Counted from the first letter of the stretch, positions 24,574 to 32,534 are shown. The stretch: 64,000 nucleotides of DNA from Conexibacter woesei Iso977N (GCF_000424625.1 NZ_AUKG01000002.1:1240001-1304000); one strand, 5' to 3'. Notes: generated from the sequence alone by a model not told the origin. Numbers and translations are program-made.

Positions 24574-25358
24574 TCAGCGCTGAAGATGTGGACGCGTTCC
24601 AGAGCGACGGCGTCGTGATCCTGCGCGGGGTGCTGGGCGACGACGAGGTCGCGACGCTCGCGGCGGGCGTCGAGAAGAACCTCGGCGCGCTGAGCCCGCT
24701 GGGGATGAACGCGACCGCCGACGGCGCGCCCGGGGCGTTCATCGAGGACTTCCGCAACTGGGACCGGATCGGCGAGTACGAGTCGATCATCCGGTCCTCG
24801 GCGCTCGCGCCGATCGCGGGGGAGCTGCTGGGGGCCGACAGCGTCCGGCTGTTCCACGACCACCTGCTGGTCAAGGAGCCCGGGACGCTCGACCGCTCGC
24901 CATGGCATCAGGACCAGCCGTACTACTCGATCGACGGCGCGCAGACGGTGTCGTTCTGGATCCCGCTCGACCCGGTGGCGCGCGAGTCGACGCTGGAGTT
25001 CGTCGCCGGCTCGCACACGGGCAAGTGGTACATGCCGCGCTCGTTCGTGAAGAAGACGGCGATGGTGTTCGAGGAGGGCGCGCTCGAAGAGGTGCCCGAC
25101 GTCGACGCCGACCGCGACGCCTTCTCGATCCTCGGCTGGGCGATGCAGCCCGGCGACGCCGTCGCCTTCAACATGCTCACGCTCCACGCCGCAGCCGGGT
25201 CGCCCACACGCCGCCGCGCCTTCTCGCTGCGCCTGCTCGGCGACGACGTCACCTGGGCGCCGCGCCCGCACCGCACGTCGCCGCCGTTTGACGACGTGTC
25301 GCTCGATCCGGGCGCGCCGCTGGACCACCCGCAGTTCCCCATCCTATGGCGGCGATGA
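24570..25358 (+). CDS. Phytanoyl-CoA dioxygenase (PhyH) family protein
   Basis: 262 residues from ATG 24570 (ATGA overlap with the HIT gene, AGGAA just before). The double-stranded beta-helix iron site is present: WHQDQPYY with His113 and Asp115, and distal His206 in TLHAAAGS. Arg216 or a neighbour in RRRAFSLR would hold 2-oxoglutarate. It is therefore a probable Fe(II)/2-oxoglutarate oxygenase. Substrates in this family vary widely (lipids, amino acids, nucleosides, natural products). Being last in a thyA-folA-HIT operon is unusual and is the reason it appears among the findings. Confidence 0.85.
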   Translation: MISAEDVDAFQSDGVVILRGVLGDDEVATLAAGVEKNLGALSPLGMNATADGAPGAFIEDFRNWDRIGEYESIIRSSALAPIAGELLGADSVRLFHDHLLVKEPGTLDRSPWHQDQPYYSIDGAQTVSFWIPLDPVARESTLEFVAGSHTGKWYMPRSFVKKTAMVFEEGALEEVPDVDADRDAFSILGWAMQPGDAVAFNMLTLHAAAGSPTRRRAFSLRLLGDDVTWAPRPHRTSPPFDDVSLDPGAPLDHPQFPILWRR

Positions 25359-25387
25359 GTTCGCGGCGTCCGCCGGGTCTGTAGGCC

Positions 25388-26032
25388 ATGACGATCACCA
25401 TCACCGCCTACGACAGGTCGCCCGACGGCGGCAAGGGCCTGGCCCGCGACACGCGCGTGCGCTGGGCGCTCGAAGAGGTCGGCGAGCCGTACGACGTCAC
25501 GTTCGTGTCGATGGCCGGCAAGCAGGAGCCCGAGCACGTCGCGCGTCATCCGTTCGGCCTGATCCCGACCTACGAGGACGGCGACGTCGAGCTGTTCGAG
25601 AGCGGCGCGATCATCCAGCACATCGCCGAGCAGCACCCCGGGACGTTGTTCCCGGCCGACCCCGCCGCACGGGCCCGCGCGATCACGTGGATGTTCGCCG
25701 CGGTCAACACCGTCGAGCCGCCGATCCTCGAGCTCGTCACCGTCAGGATCCTCGAAGGCGACCGGCCCTGGGCCGCCGAGCGCACACCGCTGGTCCTCGA
25801 CCGCATCCGGGCGCGCCTCTCTCGACTCTCAGACCACCTCGCCACCTCCGACTGGCTCGAAGCCACCTTCACCGCCGGCGACCTCATGATGATCTCCGTC
25901 CTCCTCCGAGCCCGCCCCTCCGGCCTCCTCGACGAGTTCCCAACTCTCGCCACCTACGTCACCCGCGGCGAATCCCGCCCCGCCTACGAACGCGCCTTCG
26001 CGGCGCAGTACGCGGTCAACGCGCGGCCGTAG
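25388..26032 (+). CDS. Glutathione S-transferase-like protein
   Basis: 214 residues. The N-terminal thioredoxin-like domain (TITAYDRSPDGGKGLARDTR, then HPFGLIPTYEDGDVELFESG) has the cis-Pro and the ES pair used for thiol binding. The C-terminal all-helical domain contains FTAGDLMMISVLLR, the N-capping motif. The Ser in the first helix may be catalytic. Many actinobacteria lack glutathione and use mycothiol, so the true thiol is unclear. Its stop is one base from the stop of the convergent transporter. Confidence 0.85.
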   Translation: MTITITAYDRSPDGGKGLARDTRVRWALEEVGEPYDVTFVSMAGKQEPEHVARHPFGLIPTYEDGDVELFESGAIIQHIAEQHPGTLFPADPAARARAITWMFAAVNTVEPPILELVTVRILEGDRPWAAERTPLVLDRIRARLSRLSDHLATSDWLEATFTAGDLMMISVLLRARPSGLLDEFPTLATYVTRGESRPAYERAFAAQYAVNARP

Positions 26033-26033
26033 C

Positions 26034-26930
26034 TCAGACGGTCAGCGGCTCGGGCTCGGGAGGAGCCACGGGTGTCTCCTCCGCCGGCCCCGGCGTCACG
26101 ACCGCGCCCGCCACGACGAGCGCGAAGCCGACGAGGCGCGCGATCAGCGGCAGCGTCCCGTCCGGCAGCGGCTCGGAGAACACCAGCGGCCCCGCCGCGA
26201 TCGTCACGACGTTGGCCGCCGCGCTGGTGATCGCGATCACGGCAACGGCCGGCCCGAGCTGCAGCGAGCGGGCCGAGACCACGAGGCCGATGAGCGACAG
26301 CACGGTGATCGTCGCAGCCTCGGGCGTCAGCAGCGCCCACAGCCCGTGGTGGACGAGGTCGCCGCTGGCGGCCTTGATCGTCACGTCGCTGCCGCCCCAC
26401 AGCAGGCCGGCGCTCACCGCCAGCACCGGCCCGGCGCGCCGCGTGTCGCCCACCACCGCGAACGCGCAGGCGGCCGCGCCGAGCGTCAGCACCGTCACGT
26501 ACACGATCAACGTCGTGCCGTCGAAGTCCCGGTGCGCGGAGTCCGCGGACCTCCCCAGCGTCGTCGCCAGCAGCGTCAGCCCGGCCGCGGTGATCGCCAC
26601 GCCCACCCAGTCGCGCCGCGTCACGTCGATGTGGAACACGCGGTTGGCCAGCGGCGTCAGCAGGACCAGGCCGCCGGCGATCACCGACTGCACCAGCGAG
26701 ATCGGCGCGAACGCCAGCGCCGCGACGTGGAAGAACCAGCCGCCGGTGGCGACGATGATCCCGAGCGTCCACCAGCGGTTGGCGAACAGCGCGCCCGTCG
26801 AGCGGACCGGGTGCCGCCAGGACACCGCCGGCGCGCCGACCGCGCCCCGCTGCTTGAAGAGGAACCCGAGCAGCGCGACCACCGCCGTGGCGAGCGCGAG
26901 CAGGAGTCCGAAGGCGACGGAGAACGACAG
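26034..26930 (-). CDS. DMT/EamA-type membrane transporter, start codon unusual
   Basis: About 298 residues with some nine or ten hydrophobic helices (for example FGLLLALATAVVALLGFLF, WTLGIIVATGGWFFHVAALA, FAPISLVQSVIAGGLVLLTP and LIARLVGFALVVAGAVVTPG). This is the drug/metabolite transporter fold, of the group with FKQRGA after the first helix. No ATG, GTG or TTG lies in frame at the N-terminus before the first helix: the frame stays open back through tRNA-Cys. CTG at 26930, 4 bases after the tRNA's discriminator base, is the best candidate; GTG at 26882 would delete most of helix 1. The substrate is unknown. Confidence 0.75.
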   Translation of the reverse strand: MSFSVAFGLLLALATAVVALLGFLFKQRGAVGAPAVSWRHPVRSTGALFANRWWTLGIIVATGGWFFHVAALAFAPISLVQSVIAGGLVLLTPLANRVFHIDVTRRDWVGVAITAAGLTLLATTLGRSADSAHRDFDGTTLIVYVTVLTLGAAACAFAVVGDTRRAGPVLAVSAGLLWGGSDVTIKAASGDLVHHGLWALLTPEAATITVLSLIGLVVSARSLQLGPAVAVIAITSAAANVVTIAAGPLVFSEPLPDGTLPLIARLVGFALVVAGAVVTPGPAEETPVAPPEPEPLTV

Positions 26931-26934
26931 AGAG

Positions 26935-27005
26935 AGGCGCCCACCGGAATCGAACCGGTGTAAACGGCTTTGCAGGCCGCTGCGTAGCCACTCCGCCAGG
27001 GCGCC
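26935..27005 (-). tRNA. tRNA-Cys(GCA)
   Basis: A full cloverleaf on the minus strand: acceptor GGCGCCC pairs with GGGCGCC, the anticodon loop reads CTGCAAA with anticodon GCA, and the T loop is TTCGATT. The discriminator is U, the identity base for Cys. CCA is not encoded. The transporter gene begins directly after it. Confidence 0.95.
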
Positions 27006-27020
27006 GGGGTAGCCCGCGGA

Positions 27021-27026
27021 AGGGTA
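27021..27026 (-). promoter_or_regulatory. -10 element (TACCCT) of tRNA-Cys
   Basis: TACCCT on the minus strand is 15 bases before the mature tRNA 5' end, which fits a short 5' leader cut by RNase P. Confidence 0.4.
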
Positions 27027-27188
27027 GCCCAGCGCACGGCGGTTTGCCCGGCGGGGCCGTGCCGGACCGTCACCGCCCCACTTCCGCCAGGTTTCCGGAA
27101 CCCTGGACCATTCGCCAGTGGTTCGCACAGCAGGCCTCAGCGATGATCGGACCGTACGAACACCCAAGGTCCAAGAGGTCCCTCTCCC

Positions 27189-30047
27189 ATGGTCTTCCGT
27201 TCCCTCCGCGGTCGCGCGCGGCAGCTGCTGCTGCTCGCGCTCTCGTCCGCGGCTGCCGTGCTCCTGCTCTGCTCGCCCGCGCTGGCCGACACCATCCTCG
27301 GCACGCCGACGCCGGGCACGTCGCTCGACGACGACGCCGCCGGCACCGCCGAGGCCTTCAGGGTCTCCGCGTCGGCGTCCGGCACGGTGGACCACCTCAG
27401 CTTCTACATCGACTCCACCAACAGGGCGACGAGGCTCTCGCTCGGGATCTACGCCGCGTCCGGCACGCACCCGGGCACGCTGCTGACGTCCGGCTCCAGC
27501 AGCGCGGTCGCGCCCGGCTGGAACACGATCGCCGTCAACGGCGCGCCGCTGACCTCCGGTACCGCCTACTGGGTCGCGGCCCTCGGCACGGGCGGCAAGC
27601 TCGTCTTCCACGTGGGCTCCGGCAACGGCACGGCGGCGGAGAACAACAGGACCACCTCGCTGACCGCGCTGCCCGCCACGTGGACGGCCGGCCCGGCCTG
27701 GACCGGCGGCGCGCCGTCGTTCTACGCGTCCTCGGCCGTCACCGTGCCGCCCGATCCGCCGGACCAGGTCGGCCAGTGGGGCGACGTCATGGACTGGCCG
27801 ATCGTCGCGGCGCACGCCGTCCTGATGACCTCCGGCAAGACGCTGGAGATCGACGGCTGGACCGCGCCGAGCCCGTCGATCGTCTACGACCAGAGCCTCG
27901 GCGGCGTCGCCGGCGGCGGCTTCACGAGGATCGACAACCCGCTCGGCCTCGACGTGTTCTGCGCCGGCAACGTGACGCTGCCCGACGGCCGCATCCTGCT
28001 GGTCGGCGGCCACGGCTTCACGGCCACGCTCGGGCTGCAGGAGACGACGATCTACGACCCGTCCAACGACACCTGGGTCGCCGGCCCGAAGATGCAGTAC
28101 GCGCGCTGGTACCCGACGGCGACCGAGCTCGGCGACGGGCGGATCGTCACGATCAGCGGCAACATCACCAACACGAGCTGGGCCGACACGCCCGAGATCT
28201 ACGACCCGGTCACCAACAGGTGGTCGACGATGACGGGGATCAACACCTCGGGCGTGCACGAGGAGGAGTACCCCCTCACCTACCTGCTGCCCAACGGCAA
28301 GATCATCACGATCGCGACGTCGGCCGGCCGGACCTACATGATGGACCCGCAGACGCCGTCCTGGACGCAGGTCCCCGGGACGACCGCGACCCGCAACGCC
28401 AGCGGCATCATGTACCGCCCGGGCAAGATCCTGCTCACCGGCGGCGGCACGCCGTTGAACACCAACAACGCGGCCCAGACCGGCGCCGAGACGATGGACA
28501 CCACCGTCGCGAACCCGACCTGGACGCCCGCGGCGCCGATGCTGAAGGCGCGCTACGCGCACACGCTCACCAACACGCCGGACGGCAAGGTGCTGGCGAT
28601 CGGCGGTGGCGGCGACATGAACCAGGAGGACCTCGCGTCCGGGGAGCTCTCGGCCGAGTCGTGGGACCCGGACACCGGCGCCTGGACCAGGTTGTCGTCG
28701 ATGCCGGTGCCGCGCCTGTACCACTCGACGTCGATGCTGATGCCCGACGGCCGGATCCTCGTGACCGGTGGCGGCCACGCCAACGGCCCGCAGTCGCCGT
28801 CGGAGTACAACGCGGAGTTCTACTCGCCGCCGTACCTGTTCAAGGGCGCGCGCCCGTCGATCAGCTCGGTGCCGTCCTCGGCGACCTACGGGTCCTCGAT
28901 CGAGGTCAGGACGCCGGACGCGGACTCGATCAGGTCGGTGTCCTTGATCAACCTGGCGGCCGACACGCACACGCTGGACATGAACCAGCACTTCGTCCCG
29001 CTGACGTTCACCAAGCACTCGGGCGGGCTGTCGGTCGACATGCCGGCCTCGCCGAACCTCGCGCCGCCGAACACGTACATGTTGTTCATCGTCAACGACA
29101 GGGGCGTCCCGTCGATCGCGCCGTTCATCAAGGTGGCGCCGACGACGGTCGCGCCGAACGTGAGCGTCACGACGCCGGCCGCGGGCGCCACGGTCAACGG
29201 CACGGTGCCGCTGACGGCGACCGCGACCGACACGACCGGCATCACCTCGCTGCAGTTCACGGTCGACGGCACCGCGGTCGGGCCGAGGCTGACGTCCGCG
29301 CCGTACACCTACAACTGGGATTCGACGACGGTGGCCAATGGGCCGCACACGATCGGCGCGGTGGCGGTCAACGGCGTCGGGACCAGGGGCACGGCGAACC
29401 CCGTGAGCGTGACCGCCAACAACGCGGGGCTGATGTCGCCGACGCAGGACGGGGTCGTCTCGGCGGAGGGCAACGGCACCATCAACAGCCCGGCGCTGAC
29501 GACCACCGGGGCCTCCGACGTGGTGCTCGCGTTCGCGACCTCCGACGGGCCGGCGACCGGGCAGACGCTGACGGTGTCCGGCGGCGGGCTGACGTGGTCG
29601 CTCGTCAAGCGCGTCAACGCGCGCGGCGGGACGACCGAGATCTGGAAGGCCAAGGCGACGTCCGCGCTGAACGGCGCGGTCGTCAGGGTCGCCCAGGGCA
29701 GGCCGGGCTACAACCAGTCGCTGACGGTGGCCGCGTTCGCAGGCGCCAGCGACGTGGGCGCCTCGGCGACGGCCAACGCCGCGACCGGCGCGCCGACCGT
29801 GTCGGTGACGCCGACGAAGGTCGGGTCGCTGATCTGGGGCGCGGGCAACGACTACGACCGCGCGGTCGTGCGGACGCCGTCGTCCGGGCAGGCGATCGTG
29901 CACCAGTGGCTGGACACGGCGATCGGGGACTCGTACTGGGTCCAGAACCGGACGACGCCGACGTCGAGCCTCGGGAGCGCGGCGATCAGCGACACCGCGC
30001 CGGCGAACGACTCCTACAACCTGGCCGCGGTGGAGGTCATGCCGTAG
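27189..30047 (+). CDS. Secreted galactose-oxidase-like copper radical oxidase with accessory domains
   Basis: 952 residues. A signal peptide ends near ALA-DT (about 33). An N-terminal beta-sandwich of the DUF4082-like type (35-187) follows. The kelch-propeller oxidase spans about 195-560, then an Ig-like DUF1929 domain to 650. The C-terminus holds a Big-type Ig domain (PNVSVTTPAAGATVNG) and another beta domain. All residues of the copper site align with galactose oxidase: Cys258 in DVFCAGN and Tyr308 in RWYPT for the Cys-Tyr cofactor, Tyr511 and His512 in RLYHST, and His594 in DTHTLD. It should oxidise a primary alcohol or aldehyde to aldehyde or acid plus H2O2 outside the cell. The substrate is unknown. 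No maturation gene is adjacent. Confidence 0.88.
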   Translation: MVFRSLRGRARQLLLLALSSAAAVLLLCSPALADTILGTPTPGTSLDDDAAGTAEAFRVSASASGTVDHLSFYIDSTNRATRLSLGIYAASGTHPGTLLTSGSSSAVAPGWNTIAVNGAPLTSGTAYWVAALGTGGKLVFHVGSGNGTAAENNRTTSLTALPATWTAGPAWTGGAPSFYASSAVTVPPDPPDQVGQWGDVMDWPIVAAHAVLMTSGKTLEIDGWTAPSPSIVYDQSLGGVAGGGFTRIDNPLGLDVFCAGNVTLPDGRILLVGGHGFTATLGLQETTIYDPSNDTWVAGPKMQYARWYPTATELGDGRIVTISGNITNTSWADTPEIYDPVTNRWSTMTGINTSGVHEEEYPLTYLLPNGKIITIATSAGRTYMMDPQTPSWTQVPGTTATRNASGIMYRPGKILLTGGGTPLNTNNAAQTGAETMDTTVANPTWTPAAPMLKARYAHTLTNTPDGKVLAIGGGGDMNQEDLASGELSAESWDPDTGAWTRLSSMPVPRLYHSTSMLMPDGRILVTGGGHANGPQSPSEYNAEFYSPPYLFKGARPSISSVPSSATYGSSIEVRTPDADSIRSVSLINLAADTHTLDMNQHFVPLTFTKHSGGLSVDMPASPNLAPPNTYMLFIVNDRGVPSIAPFIKVAPTTVAPNVSVTTPAAGATVNGTVPLTATATDTTGITSLQFTVDGTAVGPRLTSAPYTYNWDSTTVANGPHTIGAVAVNGVGTRGTANPVSVTANNAGLMSPTQDGVVSAEGNGTINSPALTTTGASDVVLAFATSDGPATGQTLTVSGGGLTWSLVKRVNARGGTTEIWKAKATSALNGAVVRVAQGRPGYNQSLTVAAFAGASDVGASATANAATGAPTVSVTPTKVGSLIWGAGNDYDRAVVRTPSSGQAIVHQWLDTAIGDSYWVQNRTTPTSSLGSAAISDTAPANDSYNLAAVEVMP

Positions 30048-30055
30048 GGGTCTGC

Positions 30056-30084
30056 GCGGCGGCCACTGTCCGGTTGGCCGCCGC
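30056..30084 (+). terminator. Hairpin after the copper oxidase gene
   Basis: GCGGCGGCC and GGCCGCCGC form a perfect 9-bp stem with an 11-base loop, 8 bases after the stop codon. No T-tract follows. Confidence 0.5.
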
Positions 30085-30104
30085 CGGTTCGTCATGGTTG
30101 GCAC

Positions 30105-30572
30105 ATGACGAACGTGTACGAGCCGGAGTTCGAGGTCCAGCGCGACGAGCCGCCCTACGTCTGGAGGCGCGCCCGCGTGGGCGCGGCGGCGGGCGCGCGG
30201 GCGCTGGGCGCGTCCGTGTTCGCGGTGCCGCCGGGCGCGACGACGTTCCCGCTGCACGCGCACCTGCACAACGAGGAGCTGTTGGTGGTGTTGGCCGGCG
30301 AGCCGACGCTGCGGGTCGGCGGCGACGTGCCGGATCGCGTCCTGGCCGCGGGCGAGGTCGTCGCGTTCGTCGCGGGTGTGGACGGCGCGCACCAGCTCCG
30401 GAACGACAGCGCCGCGGAGGTCCGGCTGCTGATCGTCTCGACGATGGTCGCGCCCGAGGTCAACGTGTTCCCCGACACCGGCGAGCTGTGGGTGCGCGAT
30501 TACATCCCGGGAACCGAGGCGCCCGCCGGCGCGTTCGACGTCCGCGCGCCGCTCCCGGACGCCGATCGCTAG
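30105..30572 (+). CDS. Cupin-domain protein
   Basis: 155 residues forming a single cupin barrel. Motif 1 is HAHLHNEELLVVLAGEPTLR (two His and Glu for metal) and motif 2 is AGEVVAFVAGVDGAHQLRND (His). The metal site is complete. Similar small cupins act as isomerases, dioxygenases or sugar/metabolite sensors; the role is not readable. It lies between the copper oxidase and tRNA-Val and its stop codon doubles as part of the tRNA promoter. Confidence 0.85.
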   Translation: MTNVYEPEFEVQRDEPPYVWRRARVGAAAGARALGASVFAVPPGATTFPLHAHLHNEELLVVLAGEPTLRVGGDVPDRVLAAGEVVAFVAGVDGAHQLRNDSAAEVRLLIVSTMVAPEVNVFPDTGELWVRDYIPGTEAPAGAFDVRAPLPDADR

Positions 30573-30575
30573 TAT
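30570..30575 (+). promoter_or_regulatory. -10 element (TAGTAT) of tRNA-Val, including the cupin stop codon
   Basis: TAGTAT is 11 bases before the mature tRNA. Its TAG is the cupin stop codon at 30570-30572. Confidence 0.45.
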
Positions 30576-30586
30576 TTCCGGTCCCG

Positions 30587-30659
30587 GGGCCGTTAGCTCA
30601 GCTGGGAGAGCACCTGCTCGACAAGCAGGGGGTCGCTGGTTCGAGCCCAGCACGGCCCA
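30587..30659 (+). tRNA. tRNA-Val(GAC)
   Basis: The acceptor GGGCCGT pairs with ACGGCCC, the D arm is GCTCAGCTGGGAGAGC, the anticodon loop reads TCGACAA with anticodon GAC, and the T loop is TTCGAGC. The discriminator is A. CCA is not encoded. Confidence 0.96.
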
Positions 30660-30664
30660 CTCGG

Positions 30665-30697
30665 AAAGGCCCGCGAACAGCGGGCCTTTCTTTTTGC
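30665..30697 (+). terminator. Rho-independent terminator of tRNA-Val
   Basis: AAAGGCCCGC and GCGGGCCTTT form a 10-bp stem with loop GAACA, followed by CTTTTTG. It is one of the few classic terminators with a T-tract in the window and also faces the convergent acyltransferase gene. Confidence 0.85.
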
Positions 30698-30703
30698 CCG
30701 CGA

Positions 30704-31900
30704 TCAGGCGGTGGCGAGCGCGCGCTCGTCGTCTGGGGCGTCGTGCTCCGGCGCCACGGCCCCGCCCTCCGGACGGCGCGAGCCGACCCGCCGGCGCAGC
30801 CGTTCGACCGGCCGCTCGACGAGGTGCAGCACCACGACCGCGATCGCGATCGACACGGCGATCGTGGCCAGGCGGAACACCAGCAGGCTGGTGTCGAAGC
30901 TGCCGAACGTCGGCACCGTGGCGATCGCTTTGTGGTGCTCGGCCGCGTAGTGCGCCGCGGGCAGCCGCAGCAGCGTGATCGCCACGAAGTGGCTGATGTA
31001 GATGCCGTAGCTGAGGTCGCCGAGGTAGCGGTCGACGTGGGTGAAGCGCCGCGGGACCGGCGCGCACAGCACGATCGGCACGAGCGCCAGGATCGTGAAG
31101 ATGTGCCAGAACTGGTTGGAGAGGATCCACGTGTGCGCGAACGAGTCGCGCGCGTACCAGGCGCCGCCGATGGCGAGCAGGTAGACGACGGCGACGGCCA
31201 TCGCCACCTTCAGCGGGAACCGCCACGTCGTCCGGCGGCTGATCGCGTACAGCCCGGCGCCCCAGAAGAAGAACACGAACATGCTCAGGCCGTTGCGGTA
31301 GATCAGGATGTCGTCGAGGCCGGGGACGCCCCACGCCTTCGCGGTCGCCCAGATGTAGAACGCGAGCGCGACGGCGAACGCGGCGGCGAAGACCCAGCGC
31401 CCGGACTTGATCGTCAGGAGGATCAGCAGGGGCGCGATGGCGTAGAACATGGCCTCGAACGCGACGGTCCAGTACTGCGGGATCCAGACGAAGCCGGCGA
31501 AGATGTGCGGCACCGGCGACCAGCCCGCGGCGAAGTGGGGTTCCACGCCGTTGATGTAGGTGTGCAGCGCGTGGCCGTCGTACTGGATCGAGCTCGCGTA
31601 CTCCGGCAGTTGGGCCGGTGTGAGGTCCAGCGCGTGCTGGGCGCCGACGCAGACGATCATCATCGCGAGCGAGACGGCCAGGAAGGCGGGCGCCAGCCGC
31701 AGCAGGCGGTTGGCGTAGAAGCGCCCGGCGCCCGACCAGGCGCCGTCGGTGCGCACGAGGTAGTTCTCGGTGAGCACGCGGGCGATCAGGAAGCCGCTGA
31801 GGACGAAGAACGCGATGACCGCGACCGGGCCGGCGATCGGGCCCATCCCGGTGTGGAAGCACACGACCTCGATCGCCAGGGCGAAACGGAACCAAGCCAT
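30704..31900 (-). CDS. Acyltransferase family 3 membrane protein (OafA/YrhL type)
   Basis: 398 residues and about ten transmembrane helices. Family landmarks are FRFALAIEVVCFH with the catalytic His near residue 16, FFVLSGFLIARVL, RLLRLAPAFLAV, LSYGIYISHFVAI and ERPVERLRRR at the end. It O-acylates surface glycans, peptidoglycan or lipids across the membrane. The second part of the usual RxxR motif is seen as RLLR. There is no SGNH domain fused at the C-terminus. It stands alone between a tRNA terminator and a divergent membrane-protein gene. Confidence 0.9.
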   Translation of the reverse strand: MAWFRFALAIEVVCFHTGMGPIAGPVAVIAFFVLSGFLIARVLTENYLVRTDGAWSGAGRFYANRLLRLAPAFLAVSLAMMIVCVGAQHALDLTPAQLPEYASSIQYDGHALHTYINGVEPHFAAGWSPVPHIFAGFVWIPQYWTVAFEAMFYAIAPLLILLTIKSGRWVFAAAFAVALAFYIWATAKAWGVPGLDDILIYRNGLSMFVFFFWGAGLYAISRRTTWRFPLKVAMAVAVVYLLAIGGAWYARDSFAHTWILSNQFWHIFTILALVPIVLCAPVPRRFTHVDRYLGDLSYGIYISHFVAITLLRLPAAHYAAEHHKAIATVPTFGSFDTSLLVFRLATIAVSIAIAVVVLHLVERPVERLRRRVGSRRPEGGAVAPEHDAPDDERALATA

Positions 31901-31977
31901 CGGGCGCGGAGTCTTGCAAAGCGTGGCTTGGCCGCGCGGCGGCGCGTCCGCCCGACCCGCTTAAATGACGTGCGCGT

Positions 31978-32439
31978 ATGCGGATGCCGTCTCCCCTCAA
32001 GGCCCTGGGCTTCGTCGTGGCCTATGCCGTGGCGGTGGGTGGCGTGGGCGTCGCGCTGGTCGCGACCGCCGACGACTCCGCGACGCCCTGGTTGGCGCTG
32101 CTCGCCGCGATGGCGATCGTCCATCTTGGGTTCGGGATCCTCGTCGGGCGCTGGACCGCTGCGTTGCTGCCGCTGGTCGTCTGCATCGTCGCGTTCGTCC
32201 TGGACCTCGGCGACTTCTCGATCACCGCGCTGCTGGTGGGGATCCCGTGCGCGATGCTGCTGGCCGCCGGTGTCGCGCTGCGCGTCGGCTGGGACGGCGG
32301 CCCGAAGGCCCGCGCCGTCGAGGACGCACCCCCCTCCCAAGTCGCCGAGATCCGCGCCGAGCGGCTGCGAGCCGCCCGCGCCGCAGGCGAACCCGACCCG
32401 GACTTCACCAGCGAATCACCCGACGCACTCTTTCGCTAG
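31978..32439 (+). CDS. Four-helix membrane protein of unknown function
   Basis: 153 residues with about four hydrophobic helices (GFVVAYAVAVGGVGVALVAT, WLALLAAMAIVHLGFGILVG, ALLPLVVCIVAFVLDL, LVGIPCAMLLAAGVALRVG) and a polar, Arg/Glu-rich C-terminal tail of about 40 residues in the cytosol. I do not recognise a named family. ATG 31978 is followed by a second ATG at 31984. Its stop codon is part of the tRNA-Gly promoter. Confidence 0.75.
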   Translation: MRMPSPLKALGFVVAYAVAVGGVGVALVATADDSATPWLALLAAMAIVHLGFGILVGRWTAALLPLVVCIVAFVLDLGDFSITALLVGIPCAMLLAAGVALRVGWDGGPKARAVEDAPPSQVAEIRAERLRAARAAGEPDPDFTSESPDALFR

Positions 32440-32442
32440 ACT
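32437..32442 (+). promoter_or_regulatory. -10 element (TAGACT) of tRNA-Gly, including the upstream stop codon
   Basis: TAGACT is 16 bases before the mature tRNA. Its TAG is the stop codon of the membrane protein at 31978-32439. Confidence 0.45.
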
Positions 32443-32458
32443 TCCGCTCTCTGAGCAC

Positions 32459-32532
32459 GCGGCTGTAGCTCAGTTGGCTAGAGCGTCTGCTTGCCATGCA
32501 GAAGGTCGAGAGTTCGAGTCTCTTCAGCCGCT
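32459..32532 (+). tRNA. tRNA-Gly(GCC)
   Basis: The acceptor GCGGCTG pairs with CAGCCGC, the D arm is GCTCAGTTGGCTAGAGC, the anticodon loop reads TTGCCAT with anticodon GCC, and the T loop is TTCGAGT. The discriminator is U, as expected for bacterial tRNA-Gly. CCA is not encoded. Confidence 0.96.
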
Positions 32533-32534
32533 TC

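Noticed and set aside
26991-32000. A minus-strand frame continuing upstream of the DMT transporter through the copper oxidase region
   Set aside because: The part beyond 26930 is the antisense of the oxidase and includes tRNA-Cys. Only the hydrophobic C-terminal part is a protein.
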